From NCBI GenBank assembly GCA_009363875.1, contig CM018693.1, forward strand, positions 71,904,986 to 71,968,985: 64,000 nt of DNA, given 5' to 3'. This DNA is from Mikania micrantha. Lineage: Eukaryota > Streptophyta > Magnoliopsida > Asterales > Asteraceae. The position numbers were made by a program, and so were the translations under genes. The notes under the pieces are model-generated. The model was given only the letters and a program-made list of their open reading frames with translations, was not told the DNA's origin and ran no database searches. Below are positions 11,771-23,790 of this stretch, in pieces. The stretch's first letter is position 1; each line of letters starts with the position of its first letter.

Positions 11771-12146
11771 TCTCCAATCCACCATTACAATCTTTCTTTG
11801 TTGCAGGTTTAAATCAACCGATCCTACCCCTTCTTACCAACTCGTTTTAAGGATTTAAAGTGGTAAAATCGTGTTTACAAGAAAGCAGCTAAACCTGATG
11901 TTTATTACACAAAAATCAGAAAGTAAAGCACGTATTTTACCTTCAAAACTCGATCAAAAGTTTGATTTTCTTGTGGGTTTGTGTTCTCCTCGATTACACG
12001 AACGTTTTGGCCCCAAGATCTTGTGAAATGGTTGATAATTGATGAAGAAAATCTAGAGAGAAGTTAGAGAGAGAAAGGGGTGACGGGTTTGGTGTTTAGA
12101 GAGAGAGTAAGTGTGGGAAAAATGAAGAAGAAAGTGGTGTCCACTT

Positions 12147-12155
12147 CTTATATAC
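12147..12155 (-). promoter_or_regulatory. TATA box of LTR B
   Basis: GTATATAAG on the minus strand, within ggggtatataagaagtgg, followed downstream by a long transcribed LTR region. Confidence 0.55.
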
Positions 12156-12777
12156 CCCGCGTCTTTCCCGTGTTCTCGGTTTTGTTTATTTCGCGTTAAT
12201 ATACTTTAAACTGTTCGGTTTTTCACGTAAAAATATATTTTAACCACGAAACATTTAATTACTTAATTTCGTTTTACAAAATAGTTTCAGTCAATTTTGT
12301 TTTAAAAAATAATCTTATTTACTTATGTTTAATTATTTATTTCATAAAACGATTTTTATTCAAATTCGTCTAAGGTTGTAATTTCTAATAAACGTTTTTG
12401 AATTCTTTTTCTAAATTTAATATCGTTCGATATTATTTCGGTTATCTCATCGAAACGCGTTACACACGTACAAATCCGTAAAGATCGTCACCTTTCCGAA
12501 TCAATCGTTCGTATTGCATTTCGATTCGATTTTATGATTTAGGGAATATCGTTTCAGTATATTATTCCTAATAATTATATTCATGCGAATCATCACCCAC
12601 GTGAATACATTATTAAGTTTTATATTTCTGAAATAATATTCGCGTTAAAGTCATATTTGTAACCTCACCATCGCGTAATTATCTTCGATAACGATTTCAT
12701 TATTTTATGAATTAAGTTTATCAATTATCAATTTACCAACCCATATCCTCACTAAATCATATCACTGATACATACAT

Positions 12778-12868
12778 GATAGACCGAAATAAGTTTATGT
12801 ATAGGGCATATGTAGGAGTAGGTCGTAACCTATCCAGCCACCGTCCCACCACAATTTCGATAAACTAT
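12778..12868 (-). other. Conserved GGTGGG/GCCCTATA module, C copy 1
   Basis: Minus-strand reading: arms atagtttatcgaaat and atttcggtctatc, core GGTGGGACGGTGGCTGG, hairpin TAGGT-TACG-ACCTA, then TACATATGCCCTATACATA. The tetraloop TACG replaces TGCG, still a UNCG-type loop. Confidence 0.65.
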
Positions 12869-13378
12869 GACCATGTGTCCTTGACTATATTTAGTGACCA
12901 AACCAATAACCTTTAACTATTTCCATCAAAATCAAATCATATTAAATAAATCAACTGCAATAAACACTGTGGTTCAGTATAGTTATATTTCAAACTATCT
13001 TCCCATGGTTTATGTGTAATAATCAAACGTTCTCATCAAAGTATACCAGTGATAATATCATCAATTAATTCGAAAGTTATCAAATTATCATATCAGGTCT
13101 TATCAATACAATTAAATATGTACAGACATACTCGAAATACAGTGATGTTACATACCTATTACCTAAGTTCACCTAATGTCTAAGTTCACCTAACATTTAA
13201 GTTCCCCTAATGTCAGAGTTCACTAAATTTTCATATCTATATCCCATAATGTCCATAAAGTGTATTAGTCAATGCGTATATATGTCTTCTAAATGTATTC
13301 ATCCAATATTTCCAGCCAACAATTCTCTACATTTCCTATCTAATTTCCCTAATTCCCTACACTGACAGACTCCCAAAA

Positions 13379-13459
13379 TACTACAAATGGTTTATGTATA
13401 GAGCATAAGTAGGAATCAGTCGCAACCTATCCAGCTGCCAGCCCACCACCTTTGTAGTA
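13379..13459 (-). other. Conserved GGTGGG/GCCCTATA module, C copy 2 (decayed)
   Basis: The outer arms tactacaaa and tttgtagta are intact. The inner hairpin is mispaired (AGGT-TGCG-ACTG), as if two copies had recombined, and the 3' half has changed to TTATGCTCTATACATA. Confidence 0.55.
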
Positions 13460-13549
13460 CACTACAAGTGTGTCCTTGTCTGGTGATTAAGGATCGATTA
13501 TTCCTACATAATTATTTCCCTTAATCCTCAACACTGACATCCACCGAAT

Positions 13550-13632
13550 GTACTCTAAATGGTATATGTATATGGCATACGTAGAATTCAGTCGCAACTG
13601 CTTCAGCCGCCAACCCACCACCTTTACAGTAC
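13550..13632 (-). other. Conserved GGTGGG/GCCCTATA module, C copy 3
   Basis: Arms gtactgtaaa and ttagagtac, core GGTGGTGGGTTGGCGGC, hairpin CAGT-TGCG-ACTG, then TACGTATGCCATATACATA. Confidence 0.6.
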
Positions 13633-13895
13633 ATCACGAGTATGTCCTTGTTAAGTAGTCAGGGCTCAATCATATAAGGCAGTCAAGTTACACATAACAT
13701 GTATTACCTAATCTTGTAGCACGTATCATAAATCATTAACATAGAATAATATAACAATGTGGCAGTTTACATTTAATAACACATAAGCACTTAATCCTAA
13801 ATATAATAACTGGTGTATGAAGTAATTCATACTTGGGTATCCTATGGCTAGAGACTAGGTCATCCATTTCTAGTAACCTAATTCCCTATAACACA

Positions 13896-13909
13896 GGCTC
13901 TGATGCCAA
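13896..13909 (-). other. Primer binding site of element C
   Basis: The minus strand reads TTGGCATCAGAGCC directly after the LTR end ...CGTTACA, an initiator Met-tRNA site. Confidence 0.75.
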
Positions 13910-14437
13910 TCTGTAACGCTTCGACCGATGGCGAAATCATCGAGATGCCACGAGGAATGTGCAAATTGTTCAAAAGCTCGTGGGCAACTAAAATGTATCA
14001 TTACACATCATTTTATCATTTAAAGTATTTACAAAAAAAAATCATGTCTATCATGAAGTAGCTACAACAAGTTACACAAAAGATGTAGCTAAGTTGACTA
14101 AATCCTAGTCTTCGGTAGATTCAGTTAAATTAGCTAAGTCCAATATCCTATGTGATGATATCCAAAAGATGTACAACTATCCTCCCTACTTCTCCTAATT
14201 CCCTGAAACATGAAAGAAATTAAGTGCCAACTACATACTTAGTTGGTGAGTAATCATAAGTTTTACACACACCAAAAATATTTATAAGAGTTTAATAAAC
14301 ACATGTGAATGTGTAAAGAGGATCATATTCTGTAAGTACACTAACAAGCATATCAACAAATTATCCAGATAAGTTCAATCAAATCAACAAATACGACCAT
14401 AACAACCACATCTACAATAATGAGTTTATCCTATATG

Positions 14438-14575
14438 TATTGCGAAGGACTGAAGTCAACTCAATCCACAGTGATTATCCGAGTTTATCCTAATCACTGC
14501 GGAAGACCAAAGTCAACTCAATCAACAGTGCAAAGAATCACCGCGTAGGACCGAAGTCAACTCAACCAACGGTGG
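14438..14575 (-). repeat. Stem-loop subrepeats in LTR of C
   Basis: Three to four copies of cgg-aggacc-aagtcaactcaa-caa. Arms CACTG/CAGTG (14495-14530) and CACCG/CGGTG (14539-14574) differ between neighbouring copies yet stay paired. Confidence 0.7.
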
Positions 14576-15174
14576 TTCAGATCAATGCGAGTCTAGTGAC
14601 AATACATCCATGACATCCAAGTTTCACAAGTGTTATGTACAAGTATAAGAGCATAAGAGTTTCAGTATACATGTTCCACCCCTGAGTTTAAAACAGAAAT
14701 AGAAAAAAAAGGGGGTTGTGAGAACTCACAGTGATGTTATGTGATTCGTGTTTGTGGAATGCGTGCTCACTATTGTGGAATCAACAACAATTCAACAACC
14801 TGTATTTCACGTGTATTATATTTATAAATATAAGTGTTTTATCAATATGTAATGTTTAGTGTGTTTAACCTTCTTCATTTTGAGATTTCATGTTATTACT
14901 CATGTGAGTTTACCCAAATTGAAATGGACTATTCGTGTCTTAGATATGTTGTAACCATCATGCTTAGAGTTCGAAAACTTTGTTATATTTAATTAAATAA
15001 TGATGGTGACATTCAATAAAGAGCTAAGTTATATTAACTTATATATATTGTGAAAGGTGGTAACATATTATATACGTGCCTCCATGGATTCATGCAAGTA
15101 TATTCTTGTTGTACTTGAAAATATTTAAGTTTCTGATCATTGTTATCCTTACAATTTCAATTCTGTATGTATGC

Positions 15175-15490
15175 ATCCATCGATATTAGTAAGATCGAGA
15201 CACCCACAAGACCATCGATATTAATAGGTTTGATGGTGAGTGTCAATGGATAGTATTGATGGCCAACTTTCAAACAATATCGATAGGTATAGTTTCGATG
15301 GTTAGTATCGATTATATAGTATCGATTGTTAATATCGATAGAATAGTATCGACATTCATAAGTTCAACTGATTAATATCGAATGAGTTAAGTTGGATGAG
15401 CTAATATCGAAGAAATTATTAAGTTCGACGAGGTTCTGTCGATACTATCAAGTTCAACAGGTTATTGTCGATACTATCAAGTTTGACAGA
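15175..15490. repeat. TATCGAT word array in LTR of C
   Basis: tatcgat, atatcgat, tcgatacta and related words recur about fifteen times in 300 bp without a fixed period. It occupies the same place in the LTR as the GGTTCGCAGC array of B. Confidence 0.75.
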
Positions 15491-16087
15491 ACTGTTCATC
15501 GTCTTCCACCTCAAATCTCTAATCAAATTATAGGTTTGTTCCATGACTTGAATGGCTTGTAGAGTACTTGTTTATAATGTTTAAGTGTACAAAACCGGTT
15601 TTAAAGATGTTAAGAAAGAATGGTTCTCATTTGAGCTTTAATAGAAGGAAAACCATGTAGATCTACCTTCAATCCGTAGTTGAGGGCTCGTTTTCTTCAT
15701 GGGTTCGTGATCTAGACGAGTGGATAAATATTTTGACAGCAAAATGAACAAAAATGATGAAGAAATGTGGGTTTTCTCTCTAAGGTTTATAGAGAGAGAA
15801 TCTAGAGAAAGAAAGCTTTGGTTTTGGAAGTTCTAGAGAGAGAGAGAGAGAGTGGCTGGATATTATGAGGAAGAAAGAAAGGCTCCAGCTTTTATAGTCC
15901 AGGTATACCGAGCATGTTCGTCTTACCACATTATTTTGTTGATTTGTACAAAATAACTTTAAAATATGAAACTTTTTATAAAATCGTGTTTATTTCAAAT
16001 CTTTTTAAAGTGGTAATACCTAATAAATGTTGTACTTCATTTTTATTATTTTAATTATCTTTAAAATAATCATTTTGGTTATATCGG

Positions 16088-16163
16088 TGTCTAGGACCAT
16101 AGGCTTATGCAGTCTGAACATGACTGACTTCCGACAACCAGTATGGTTGTTGGACAAGAAATG
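16088..16163 (+). mobile_element. 5' LTR of element D, first part
   Basis: First 76 bp of the D LTR, ending in aaatg (16159-16163), the target duplication made by A. The rest is at 57083-57350. Confidence 0.75.
16159..16163. repeat. Target site duplication of A, left copy
   Basis: aaatg, identical to 57083-57087 on the other side of a 40.9-kb insertion. Confidence 0.85.
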
Positions 16164-18482
16164 TGTGGCGCCTCGACTCCCAAGGTCACCACTCATTAGT
16201 TAATCGAAGCATATGAATGATTTTAATAATTACTTAACTAAAGCAGCGGAATTATATTTATCATTCATCGTAACAGAACATACACTCAAGTCAAACCTTT
16301 AGACAGAATGATCACAATTAAAATTTACAAAATACAAGAGTTACTACTTATACAACAAAATGTGGCCATTCAAAGGCAATAATAGTGGAGACTATTCATA
16401 AACAATGTTTTCTGACGAGTTGTCTCGCGCACCTCCACCATTACCCTACATCTTGGATTTTCCCTTATCTCCTTTTCCAGAAGGTCCACCTAACACATAA
16501 CACAAAATAGTTCAGTATAAACTAGTAAGTTCTAAGTTTAGTATATTTAAAACATATTCATATGTGATATTGTAATATCTTTACATGATAATTCCACAGT
16601 TCTTATTTAAGAACCCCATAAATTATTTTTGAACTATCTTATATCACATAAAGTTAAGTTGTGAACATATGTTTAACAACTTTTTCATATAAGTCACTGT
16701 CTTAGGGTCACGTTCACCCTCTGCCAGGCAAGTCGTCACCAGCCACTTTCAGTCAATTGATCAACTAACCCCCATATAAATGTCACCATTGTCAGGGCTA
16801 TTCCTCCTCGAGCGAATATGTTAAATCTTGACACTATGAGACCAACAATATTCGATCTTATAAGTTATATGCATACAATATAATACACAACTCTAATAAA
16901 ACTTTGCATAATTGTTATATCAAATTTTAATTATGTGTCAGCTCAATGATATTAGTAAAATAGAGCATCATAGAACTCACCTGGTTACTTTCTTGATTTA
17001 TCCTTCTTTTATCCGTCAACCAAGTATTAAGGACCTATAATATCATTCGCAGAGTTTCTTTAATCATGGAGTTTTTCATTCATAAAGTTATGTTTATATG
17101 TAAACATAGGTAACTACTAATTCGTAATCATTTATACTTGTATTATTTTACTTAAATTTATTTAGTAAACTATTATTTAATTTTGTTTTTCTCTCTCCAT
17201 TATTAATTTATTATTTAATTTCTCCCTCTTATAATTTCCCAATTTCTTGATAAAATTTTTAAATCTCCTTTTTACAATATATATATTTTCTTGAATTTTA
17301 CAACTTATACAGAAATTACATATACACTTAAATAATTTATATCTTATCTAAAATTATACATTTTTCTCACAAATTAGTATCAAATACAAAATTTTCCCCA
17401 AATTTATAAAATAACCTTTCTGGCTTTCTCTTCCAAAATTTTTCTTTTATAAATACAATACACTGGTTTACTGGTTCGGTTCGCAAATCAAGTACCTAAT
17501 TCTTCGGTCCAATTTAGGCAAACCTTAAACCAGTATTTTGGTATCATTTCTTTTCGGCCTCTGTCACTATCTCCTCTTTGGATCGAGGGCTCTTCCCTTA
17601 AACTTCAAGTTCCGTAACCAGCCGTTACCTTCTCCTGTTGTGAGGAACGGAATTTGAAAGGAGTTGTGACATGCAATAAGAATTCCTCAACCTTAATTGC
17701 AAGGGATGGATGCAAAAATAAGGTTAAGGAATGACCCCACAGTTTCTTATGGTGTCAAAATTGCTGGAGTGCCGGAGATGCTGACATGCAATAACAATTC
17801 CTCCTCCCCGTTGCCATGAGCAGAATTTCTGCCCCTGTGCGGGTTCCAGTTTGGGTCTCTACCTGCCCAGAAGTGAGATCTTGGGAGTCCAAGCAGAGAC
17901 CTTGACATGCGTAAGAATTCTTCTCGATCGGAACCGTCGGGAGCTCCGTCGTAGCTTCCGTTCTTGAAGAAAACCAGGGTTTTCTCTGTTTTAATCTACC
18001 GGAGAAAGATAGGTTATCGATCTTTGTGTATTTCTAAATTTTGGTTGGATGTGAATGAAGGAGAAGGGTGGTGGCTCCTCTTTTTATACTAATTTTGGAA
18101 ATCATCCGGATCCACTAAGGATCCGCGTGATTTCTTTATTACCCGAAATAACATATCAATTTATTTACTCTTTTGCCATCAACCTTATCTTTTTATTGTA
18201 TTAATTGACTTGGTTTTTAATTGCTTGTTTGCTACCTACCCTTATGTACCCATTTCCTTTTGCAGAGTCATCACATGTTTTGTAATCTTTACTATATTTA
18301 GAAGTACGACCTATTTGATACATCCCATCACTTTGACTTAAACTTTCTACTTTTGCATTCACCCTCTGACTTACCCCCTGTCAAGTATGACAAAATACTT
18401 TATTGCCTTTGGATTAATATCAAAAATTAATATTTTAGCATTATCAATTGTTATTTTATTTATTATATTCACGGGTGTTACA
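16164..18482 (-). mobile_element. 3' LTR of element A
   Basis: About 2.3 kb, TGTAACACC...GCCACA on the minus strand, after the polypurine tract. A TATA box GTATAAAAAG lies near 18080-18090. No frame or structured module was seen. It matches 54637-57082 closely but lacks a 300-bp segment found there. Confidence 0.9.
18080..18090 (-). promoter_or_regulatory. TATA box of LTR A
   Basis: AGTATAAAAAG on the minus strand, 5' of the transcribed LTR part. The same text is at about 56680-56690 in the 5' LTR. Confidence 0.6.
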
Positions 18483-18500
18483 ATTCTACCCCCCTAAAAT
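18483..18500 (-). other. Polypurine tract of element A
   Basis: The minus strand reads TTAGGGGGGTAGAAT immediately before the LTR start TGTAACACC, after the post-stop phrase cgaggacgaaac. Confidence 0.8.
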
Positions 18501-18522
18501 ATAGTTTCGTCCTCGAAACTAT

Positions 18523-20446
18523 TTACATACCGAATAAATAAGGGTATTGTGCTCGCATCTCGTCTTCAGTCTCCCACGTGGCTTCTTCTCTTCTTCCATA
18601 ACCCCAAAGCACCTTAACTAACTTTACCCTTCTGTTTCTTAACTTCCTTTCTTGTTGATCAATTATTTGTGTTGGATGTTCTACGTAATTCAAATCATTA
18701 TTTACTTCTATATCTTGTAAAGGTACTCATAGACCCTCATCCCATAAACATTTCCTCATATGGGACACGTGAAACGTTGGATGTATTCCTTTCGTTTCTT
18801 TAGGTAATTCAAGGTGAAATGCCACCATCCCTACCTTTGCGATTACAACAAAAGGTCCAATGTATCTGGGACTCAGCTTACCTCTTTTTCTGAATCTAAT
18901 AAGACCCTTCCGAGGTGACACCATCAAAAATACTTTATCACCCACTTGTATTTCCACATGTCTTCTTCCTTTGTCATAATAGGCTTTTTGTCTATCTTGG
19001 GTCGCCCTCATCCTTGATTTAATTTGTTCTAACTTTTGGTTTGTAAAATTTACCACATTCAAATCTCCTAGCTCCCTTTGATCCACATTACCCCAGCAAA
19101 TTGGAGTTCTACATCTGCGACCGTATAACATTTCATAAGGGGGCATGACTATAGTTGAGTGATAACTGTTATTATAGGAAAATACTATTAGTGGCAAATG
19201 TTTGTCCCAACTCCCACCAAAATCTATTTTGCAGGCTCTCAACATATCTTCTACAGTCTGTATTGTCCTTTTGCTTTGGCCATCGGTTTAAGGATGATAA
19301 GCAGTACTCAAAAGAAGTTTGGTTCCCATCTGTTCATGAAACTTCTTCCAAAATCGTGAAGTAAATCTAGAATCTCTATCTGACACAATTGATATTGGTA
19401 ATCCATGTCTAGCAACCACTTCTTTAACACATATTTCAGATAATCTTTCTGAATTATAGGATTCCTTAATGGGTATGAAATGAGCACTCTTTGTTAACCT
19501 ATTTACCACCACCCATATTGTATCGACTCCTCAAACAGTCTTTGGTAGTTTCGTGATGAAGTCCATGGTTATTTGTTCCCACTTCCACTTCCACTCTGGT
19601 ATAGGTAGTGGCTGCATGTATCCGTACGGTCGTTGATGTTCATCTTTTACTAATGCGAGTGTGGAGCATTTGTTCACATATTGGATAACATTGAATCTCA
19701 TTCCCGCCCACCAATAGTCCTTCTTTAGGTCTTGATACGTCTTTGTAGCACTTGGGTGAACTGAATATCTAGTCTTGTGAGCTTCTTCGATAATCCTTCC
19801 TCTCACATCCTCAAGTATGGGAATCCATATCCTACCAAAACGTGTTTTGATCCCCAACTCGTTTCAGATAATTTAATGTTCAATCCGAACATCCTTTCTT
19901 CCCTTACATTTTGGTCTTTTAATGCTTCCTGGTGTACCTCTCTTATGTGGTCTAAAAATTATGGTGTTATTGTCAGTGCATATGATTTCACATGAATAGG
20001 TTCGCTTCCTACCTTCCTGCTTAATGCGTCCGCAACTACGTTACCTTTACCCGGGTGGTATCTTATTTCACAATCATAATCTTTTATAAGCTCCAACCAT
20101 CTTCTTTGCCTGATATTTAATTCCTTCTGCTGAAAGAAATGTGTCAAACTCTTGAGGTCCGTATAAATAATGCATTTAGACCCGTATAAATAATGACGCC
20201 ATATTTTGAGCGCAAACACAACAGCTACTAGCTCTAAATCATGGGTTGGGTAATTGGCTTCATGAACTTTCAACTACCGTGATGCATATGCAATTACCTT
20301 TCCTCTTTGCATTAAAACACATCCTAATCCCAAATATGATGCATCTAAATGAATCAGCATATCTTCTGTTCCTTCCGGTAATCCCAGGATTGGAGCTTCT
20401 GTTAATCTTTTCATGAGGTCATCAAAAGCTGTTTGTTGAGCCTCTT
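18523..20446 (-). pseudogene. pol: RNase H-integrase-chromodomain-like part of pol, element A
   Basis: The minus-strand frame continues the RT piece at 33730-34419 across element E. It holds RNase H (DASYLGLG, YTDLKSLTHF, ADALSRK), the integrase zinc region (HKTRYSVHPSATKTYQDL, where the last Cys pair reads CSTLA so one Cys is lost), the integrase core (MDFITKLP, SDRDSRF) and a tail ending EATWETEDEMRAQYPYLF. The third catalytic residue is changed: GQSKRTIQT instead of GQSERTIQT. In-frame stops lie near 20274, 19959, 19531, 19288 and 18727, and the frame is disturbed near 19860-19880. It is therefore a dead copy. The post-stop phrase cgaggacgaaac and the long tail fit chromoviruses. Confidence 0.88.
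20442..20446. repeat. Target site duplication of E, left copy
   Basis: ctctt, against ctctc at 33730-33734. Removing one copy restores the register of the conserved F-W-x6-AF connection in the host pol, which supports the boundary. Confidence 0.8.
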
Positions 20447-21231
20447 TGTGACAACGAGTACCTGATCGTCCGGCAAGTCTGTACGGTGCGGGTACTTTCA
20501 CTATTTACTATGTGTAAATACAATGTGTAAACAGTTGTGTGACAACAGGGCTCAGAAAACAAACAACAATTGTATGTGTTTAATTGAAAACTTAAATACG
20601 GTAAATACAACTCACGACAAACAACAGTTGTATGTGTTTAAGTGAAAACTTAAATACAGTTAATACAACAACTCAAGAGAAACAACAGTGTGCAAACAAG
20701 TGACAAGAACATATCGGTTGCGATCTGATATCCACAGATGACAGGCATCAGATGGCCGACAACTCAGTGAGAAAACAATGTGAATTCAATGTTAACAAGG
20801 TGAAAACATGCAAGTTTAGTTGAGTCCGTCTATGAGGAAACACAATTCAAAACATAAGTTCAGTATCGTTTCAGAATGACAAACTGACAGTGTGTTTGCG
20901 TGGGTGACGATTCACACAAACATATCTGTGAGTTTAAAGTTCTGAATGATAACTGAAAAGTAGAAAACAAGAATCAGAAAGTGAAACCTTCGTCGTGTTC
21001 GTCCGGGTGACGACTCGAATGAATACGCGCGAAGATGACGCGATCTGACGAAACCTTCAAAATAATTGTTTCGATAAAATAATTAAGAAAAATAAATTCA
21101 GAAGATTTATTAGGAATCACAACCTAAAAATAAACCTCTTCTAATTAAATCCGTAAAATACGCGCGTCACGCGCCAGAAACGTAACGAAAACGAAAATCG
21201 AGCAAACGAAATAAACCTTAACTCACCAGGG

Positions 21232-21240
21232 GTATAAATA
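21232..21240 (+). promoter_or_regulatory. TATA box of LTR E
   Basis: GTATAAATA followed by CCCTAAATGAG and a pyrimidine-rich stretch (ctttctctctctac) as at plant transcription starts. The 3' LTR has it at about 30354-30362. F has a related TATTTAAACCCTAAATGAG. Confidence 0.65.
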
Positions 21241-21649
21241 CCCTAAATGAGTTCATCTACCACATTCATCACCTCCACTTTCTCTCTCTACACCCAAAAA
21301 ACCGGATCTCTCTCTCTCTAGAAATTTCAAACTTCAAACCCTTGGATCTCCTTCAATTTTTGACGAAATCTTGCAAACTTGGTGTCTAATCGAAGCTATC
21401 ATCACCCTCTACACGAAAGTACAGCCGATCGAGAGCGAAAACCCACAAAAATCGAGGTATTTGAGCTGCAAAGTCATGAAAACTAGGGTTTTTTAGCCCC
21501 TTGTTTGAACTCCATGACCTAACCGGTTCTAAGCCTTCTCCTTCGAACCCTACACCCTCGAGAACTAACCCTTGCATAACACCACCACCGAAAATCATTA
21601 TTGACTACATTTAGACTATGAAAAACCACTTGGGGTGTGGCTGCCTGCT

Positions 21650-21905
21650 ACTAGACCGAATAGGGGGCCGAATGGAGTTGAGCCGAGGGAATGGATTGGT
21701 TCGGCCAAAGGAAGAGACTGGTTCGGCCGAATGGATGGCTAGTTGAATGAATCATTCGGGGGTGTCATCATTCGCTTGGTAATCTTCATTCGGTCGGGTC
21801 ATTTGATTCGGATGACTTCCATTCACACACTCTCTTATTCGGCTAACATCACCATTCAGCGTAGCACATCTATTCGGTCTAGCCTCCTATTCGGCCAAAG
21901 CATGG
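21650..21905 (+). repeat. CCGAAT/ATTCGG word array in 5' LTR of E
   Basis: ccgaatgg, attcgg, ggttcggcc and cattcgg recur about twenty times in both orientations, about 400 bp after the TATA box. The 3' LTR repeats it at about 30770-31025. Confidence 0.8.
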
Positions 21906-22236
21906 GGCCCTCATTCGTATGTGATAAAGGTGGTGAGATCTTTATTAAAATCTATACATAATACCTAAAGATCTTTCTTATGGACTTTAATGGTTATAAG
22001 TTGCCATCTAAAACACCTATTAAAGATGTTCAAAATATGTTAAATAGTCTAAGTGATTACAAAGGTAATATGCAAAGTTGGATATAAAAACCTATGTTTA
22101 TACTTAGAAACTACTTTGGATTTCAAACTTACACAATTTATTATGGTTAAGTCAAGTGAAACATAAAACAAATAACAAGATTTACTAAGCTTAACCTAAT
22201 TTCGTTAAGTGTTAGTTGGATTCATCACAAGCAAAT

Positions 22237-22552
22237 GAGGACTACGCGATACCCAAGACCTACAAGTGTTGGCCAACTTTAGGGCTAACACCCTCACACA
22301 CACACACACTTAAAGACTCATACTTATAACTTACAACAACATGAAACAAATTCAGGATTGTGAAAACAAATACCAAGAACAACAAAGAGCGCGTGAGGAC
22401 TACACGATACCCAAGACCTACAAGTGTTTGCCAACTTTAGGGCTAACACCCTCACACACACACACTTAAAGACTCGTACTTATAAGTTACAACAACATGA
22501 AACCAATATAGGATTGTGAAAACAATACAGGATTGTGAAAACAAATACTAAG
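22237..22552 (+). repeat. 158-bp tandem duplication found only in 5' LTR of E
   Basis: gaggactac-cgatacccaagacc starts at 22237 and again at 22395. The 3' LTR has one copy near 31425, with a longer CA run. The difference arose after, or during, insertion. Confidence 0.85.
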
Positions 22553-22992
22553 AACAACAAAGAGCGTGTGCATTCTTGCATTACTTAGTCACCCACATGA
22601 ACTACAATGTGAGTTCATACGCCCCTATTCTAATCTTAACTGATTTCAAATCTAGGGGCTGAGAAACATGCTAATTCTTTTATTTACTTAAGAGTTCTAG
22701 TACAACATATTAATTATACTATGACTTAGATAATATTGTTTGGCTTTATTATCGCTTATCAATGTATGTATGCTTGCGTTATCATAACATAACTGAGATA
22801 TCTATGATGAAACATGATAATATAGTTTCATGAATCATCAAAACAATAGAATAATTCTAGTTGTAAGATTATATCTTATAACATCTTATTATTCATACAT
22901 GGATGAACAATGGGATAATCAAGTAGACAACACACTGACAATAACAACAACTAATAAGAATGATATAATGATAATATAATTTCACAATATCA

Positions 22993-23307
22993 TTCACCAC
23001 TAGAGTTAGCTAACTGTAATAAGACAAGTTCTTATAACACTATGCTTACAACTCGGTGAAGACTATGGGATAACACGAGACAAAAACTATTGGGAACAAG
23101 AATGGTGATCATGTCCATATGACTTCATGACATCATTCACCACCTGAGCAAACCAAGTGTAGTAAGACTGGTTCTTAGAACACTGTAGTTAAAACTGGGT
23201 GAAGGTTATGGATGACAAGAATGATAATCATGATAACGTAACTTCATGATAACAAAATCATTCACACATTTACTAACATCGTGTAATAAGAAAAGTTCTT
23301 ATAACAC
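22993..23307 (+). repeat. Serial nested stem-loops in transcribed LTR of E
   Basis: 22993-23060 and 23136-23203 have outer arms TTCACC/GGTGAA. The best-paired inner hairpin, GTGTAATAAGA against TCTTATAACAC, is at 23281-23307; the first two copies carry close variants of it. The third copy keeps the inner hairpin but has lost the outer arm. The 3' LTR repeats the set near 32020-32340. Confidence 0.7.
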
Positions 23308-23790
23308 TTTGTTTAAGACTACGAGAACACATAACACTGAGAACAAACAACACAGAAATGATGACTGTGGTCAACACAACAACAATTGCTTACTATTAAA
23401 CTGTCTGTATTATATCACAACAATCATGTGCCATGTATTCAAGTTCAAATTATAAGTCCCTCATCAGCGAATCGTTTTCCAGTTAATTTAGTGGGACTAA
23501 ACCGACGATAACGTAGTGGTAAAATAGGTTTGACAAACCGCCGGCGAGTGAGGTCGGTACGTTGATCGTAACATTATCATTGGCCGGTATCGTATGACCG
23601 GTGACAGGGAGACATCAGTCAGGTTTGGTAAACGAAACTTGGTGATATTAATCTACAGTGATAATTGTAATTAATCCTTCGATTCTATTGACTAGTAGAC
23701 TGAGGAATTGATTTTCTCTCATGTCACATTACTGGTAGTAGTTTCGTGGAAGGCTATGAGAACACAAATGTGATAGAGGTAAATCGGATG

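Larger units (their letters stand above)
9932..12715 (-). mobile_element. 5' LTR of Ty3-gypsy element B (outer end not resolved)
   Basis: On the minus strand the LTR ends GGGGTGTTACA next to the primer site. A TATA-like GTATATAAG lies at about 12147-12155, so the transcribed part of the LTR is about 2.2 kb. Inside are stem-loop subrepeats (10536-10730) and a GGTTCGCAGC array (11505-11770). The outer end near 12715 is inferred only from where similarity to another leader begins; no clean TG end or target duplication was found. Confidence 0.6.
12716..13911 (-). other. Leader of Ty3-gypsy element C
   Basis: Noncoding leader on the minus strand between a primer site (13896-13909) and the point where B interrupts it. 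It holds three structured modules and a short tandem run like that in the leader of B. The gag of C is not in the window. Confidence 0.6.
13912..16087 (-). mobile_element. 5' LTR of element C, cut by element D
   Basis: The LTR end at 13912 resembles that of B (cgaccgatggcg). Inside are stem-loop subrepeats (14438-14575), a TATCGAT array (15175-15490) and a TATA box TATAAAAG near 15889-15896 on the minus strand. It stops at 16087 where D begins, so its 5' end lies beyond the right edge of the window. No protein frame is present. Confidence 0.65.

Noticed and set aside
12600..12780. Exact outer end and target duplication of LTR B
   Set aside because: No TG/CA end with matching five-base flanks could be found; left approximate.
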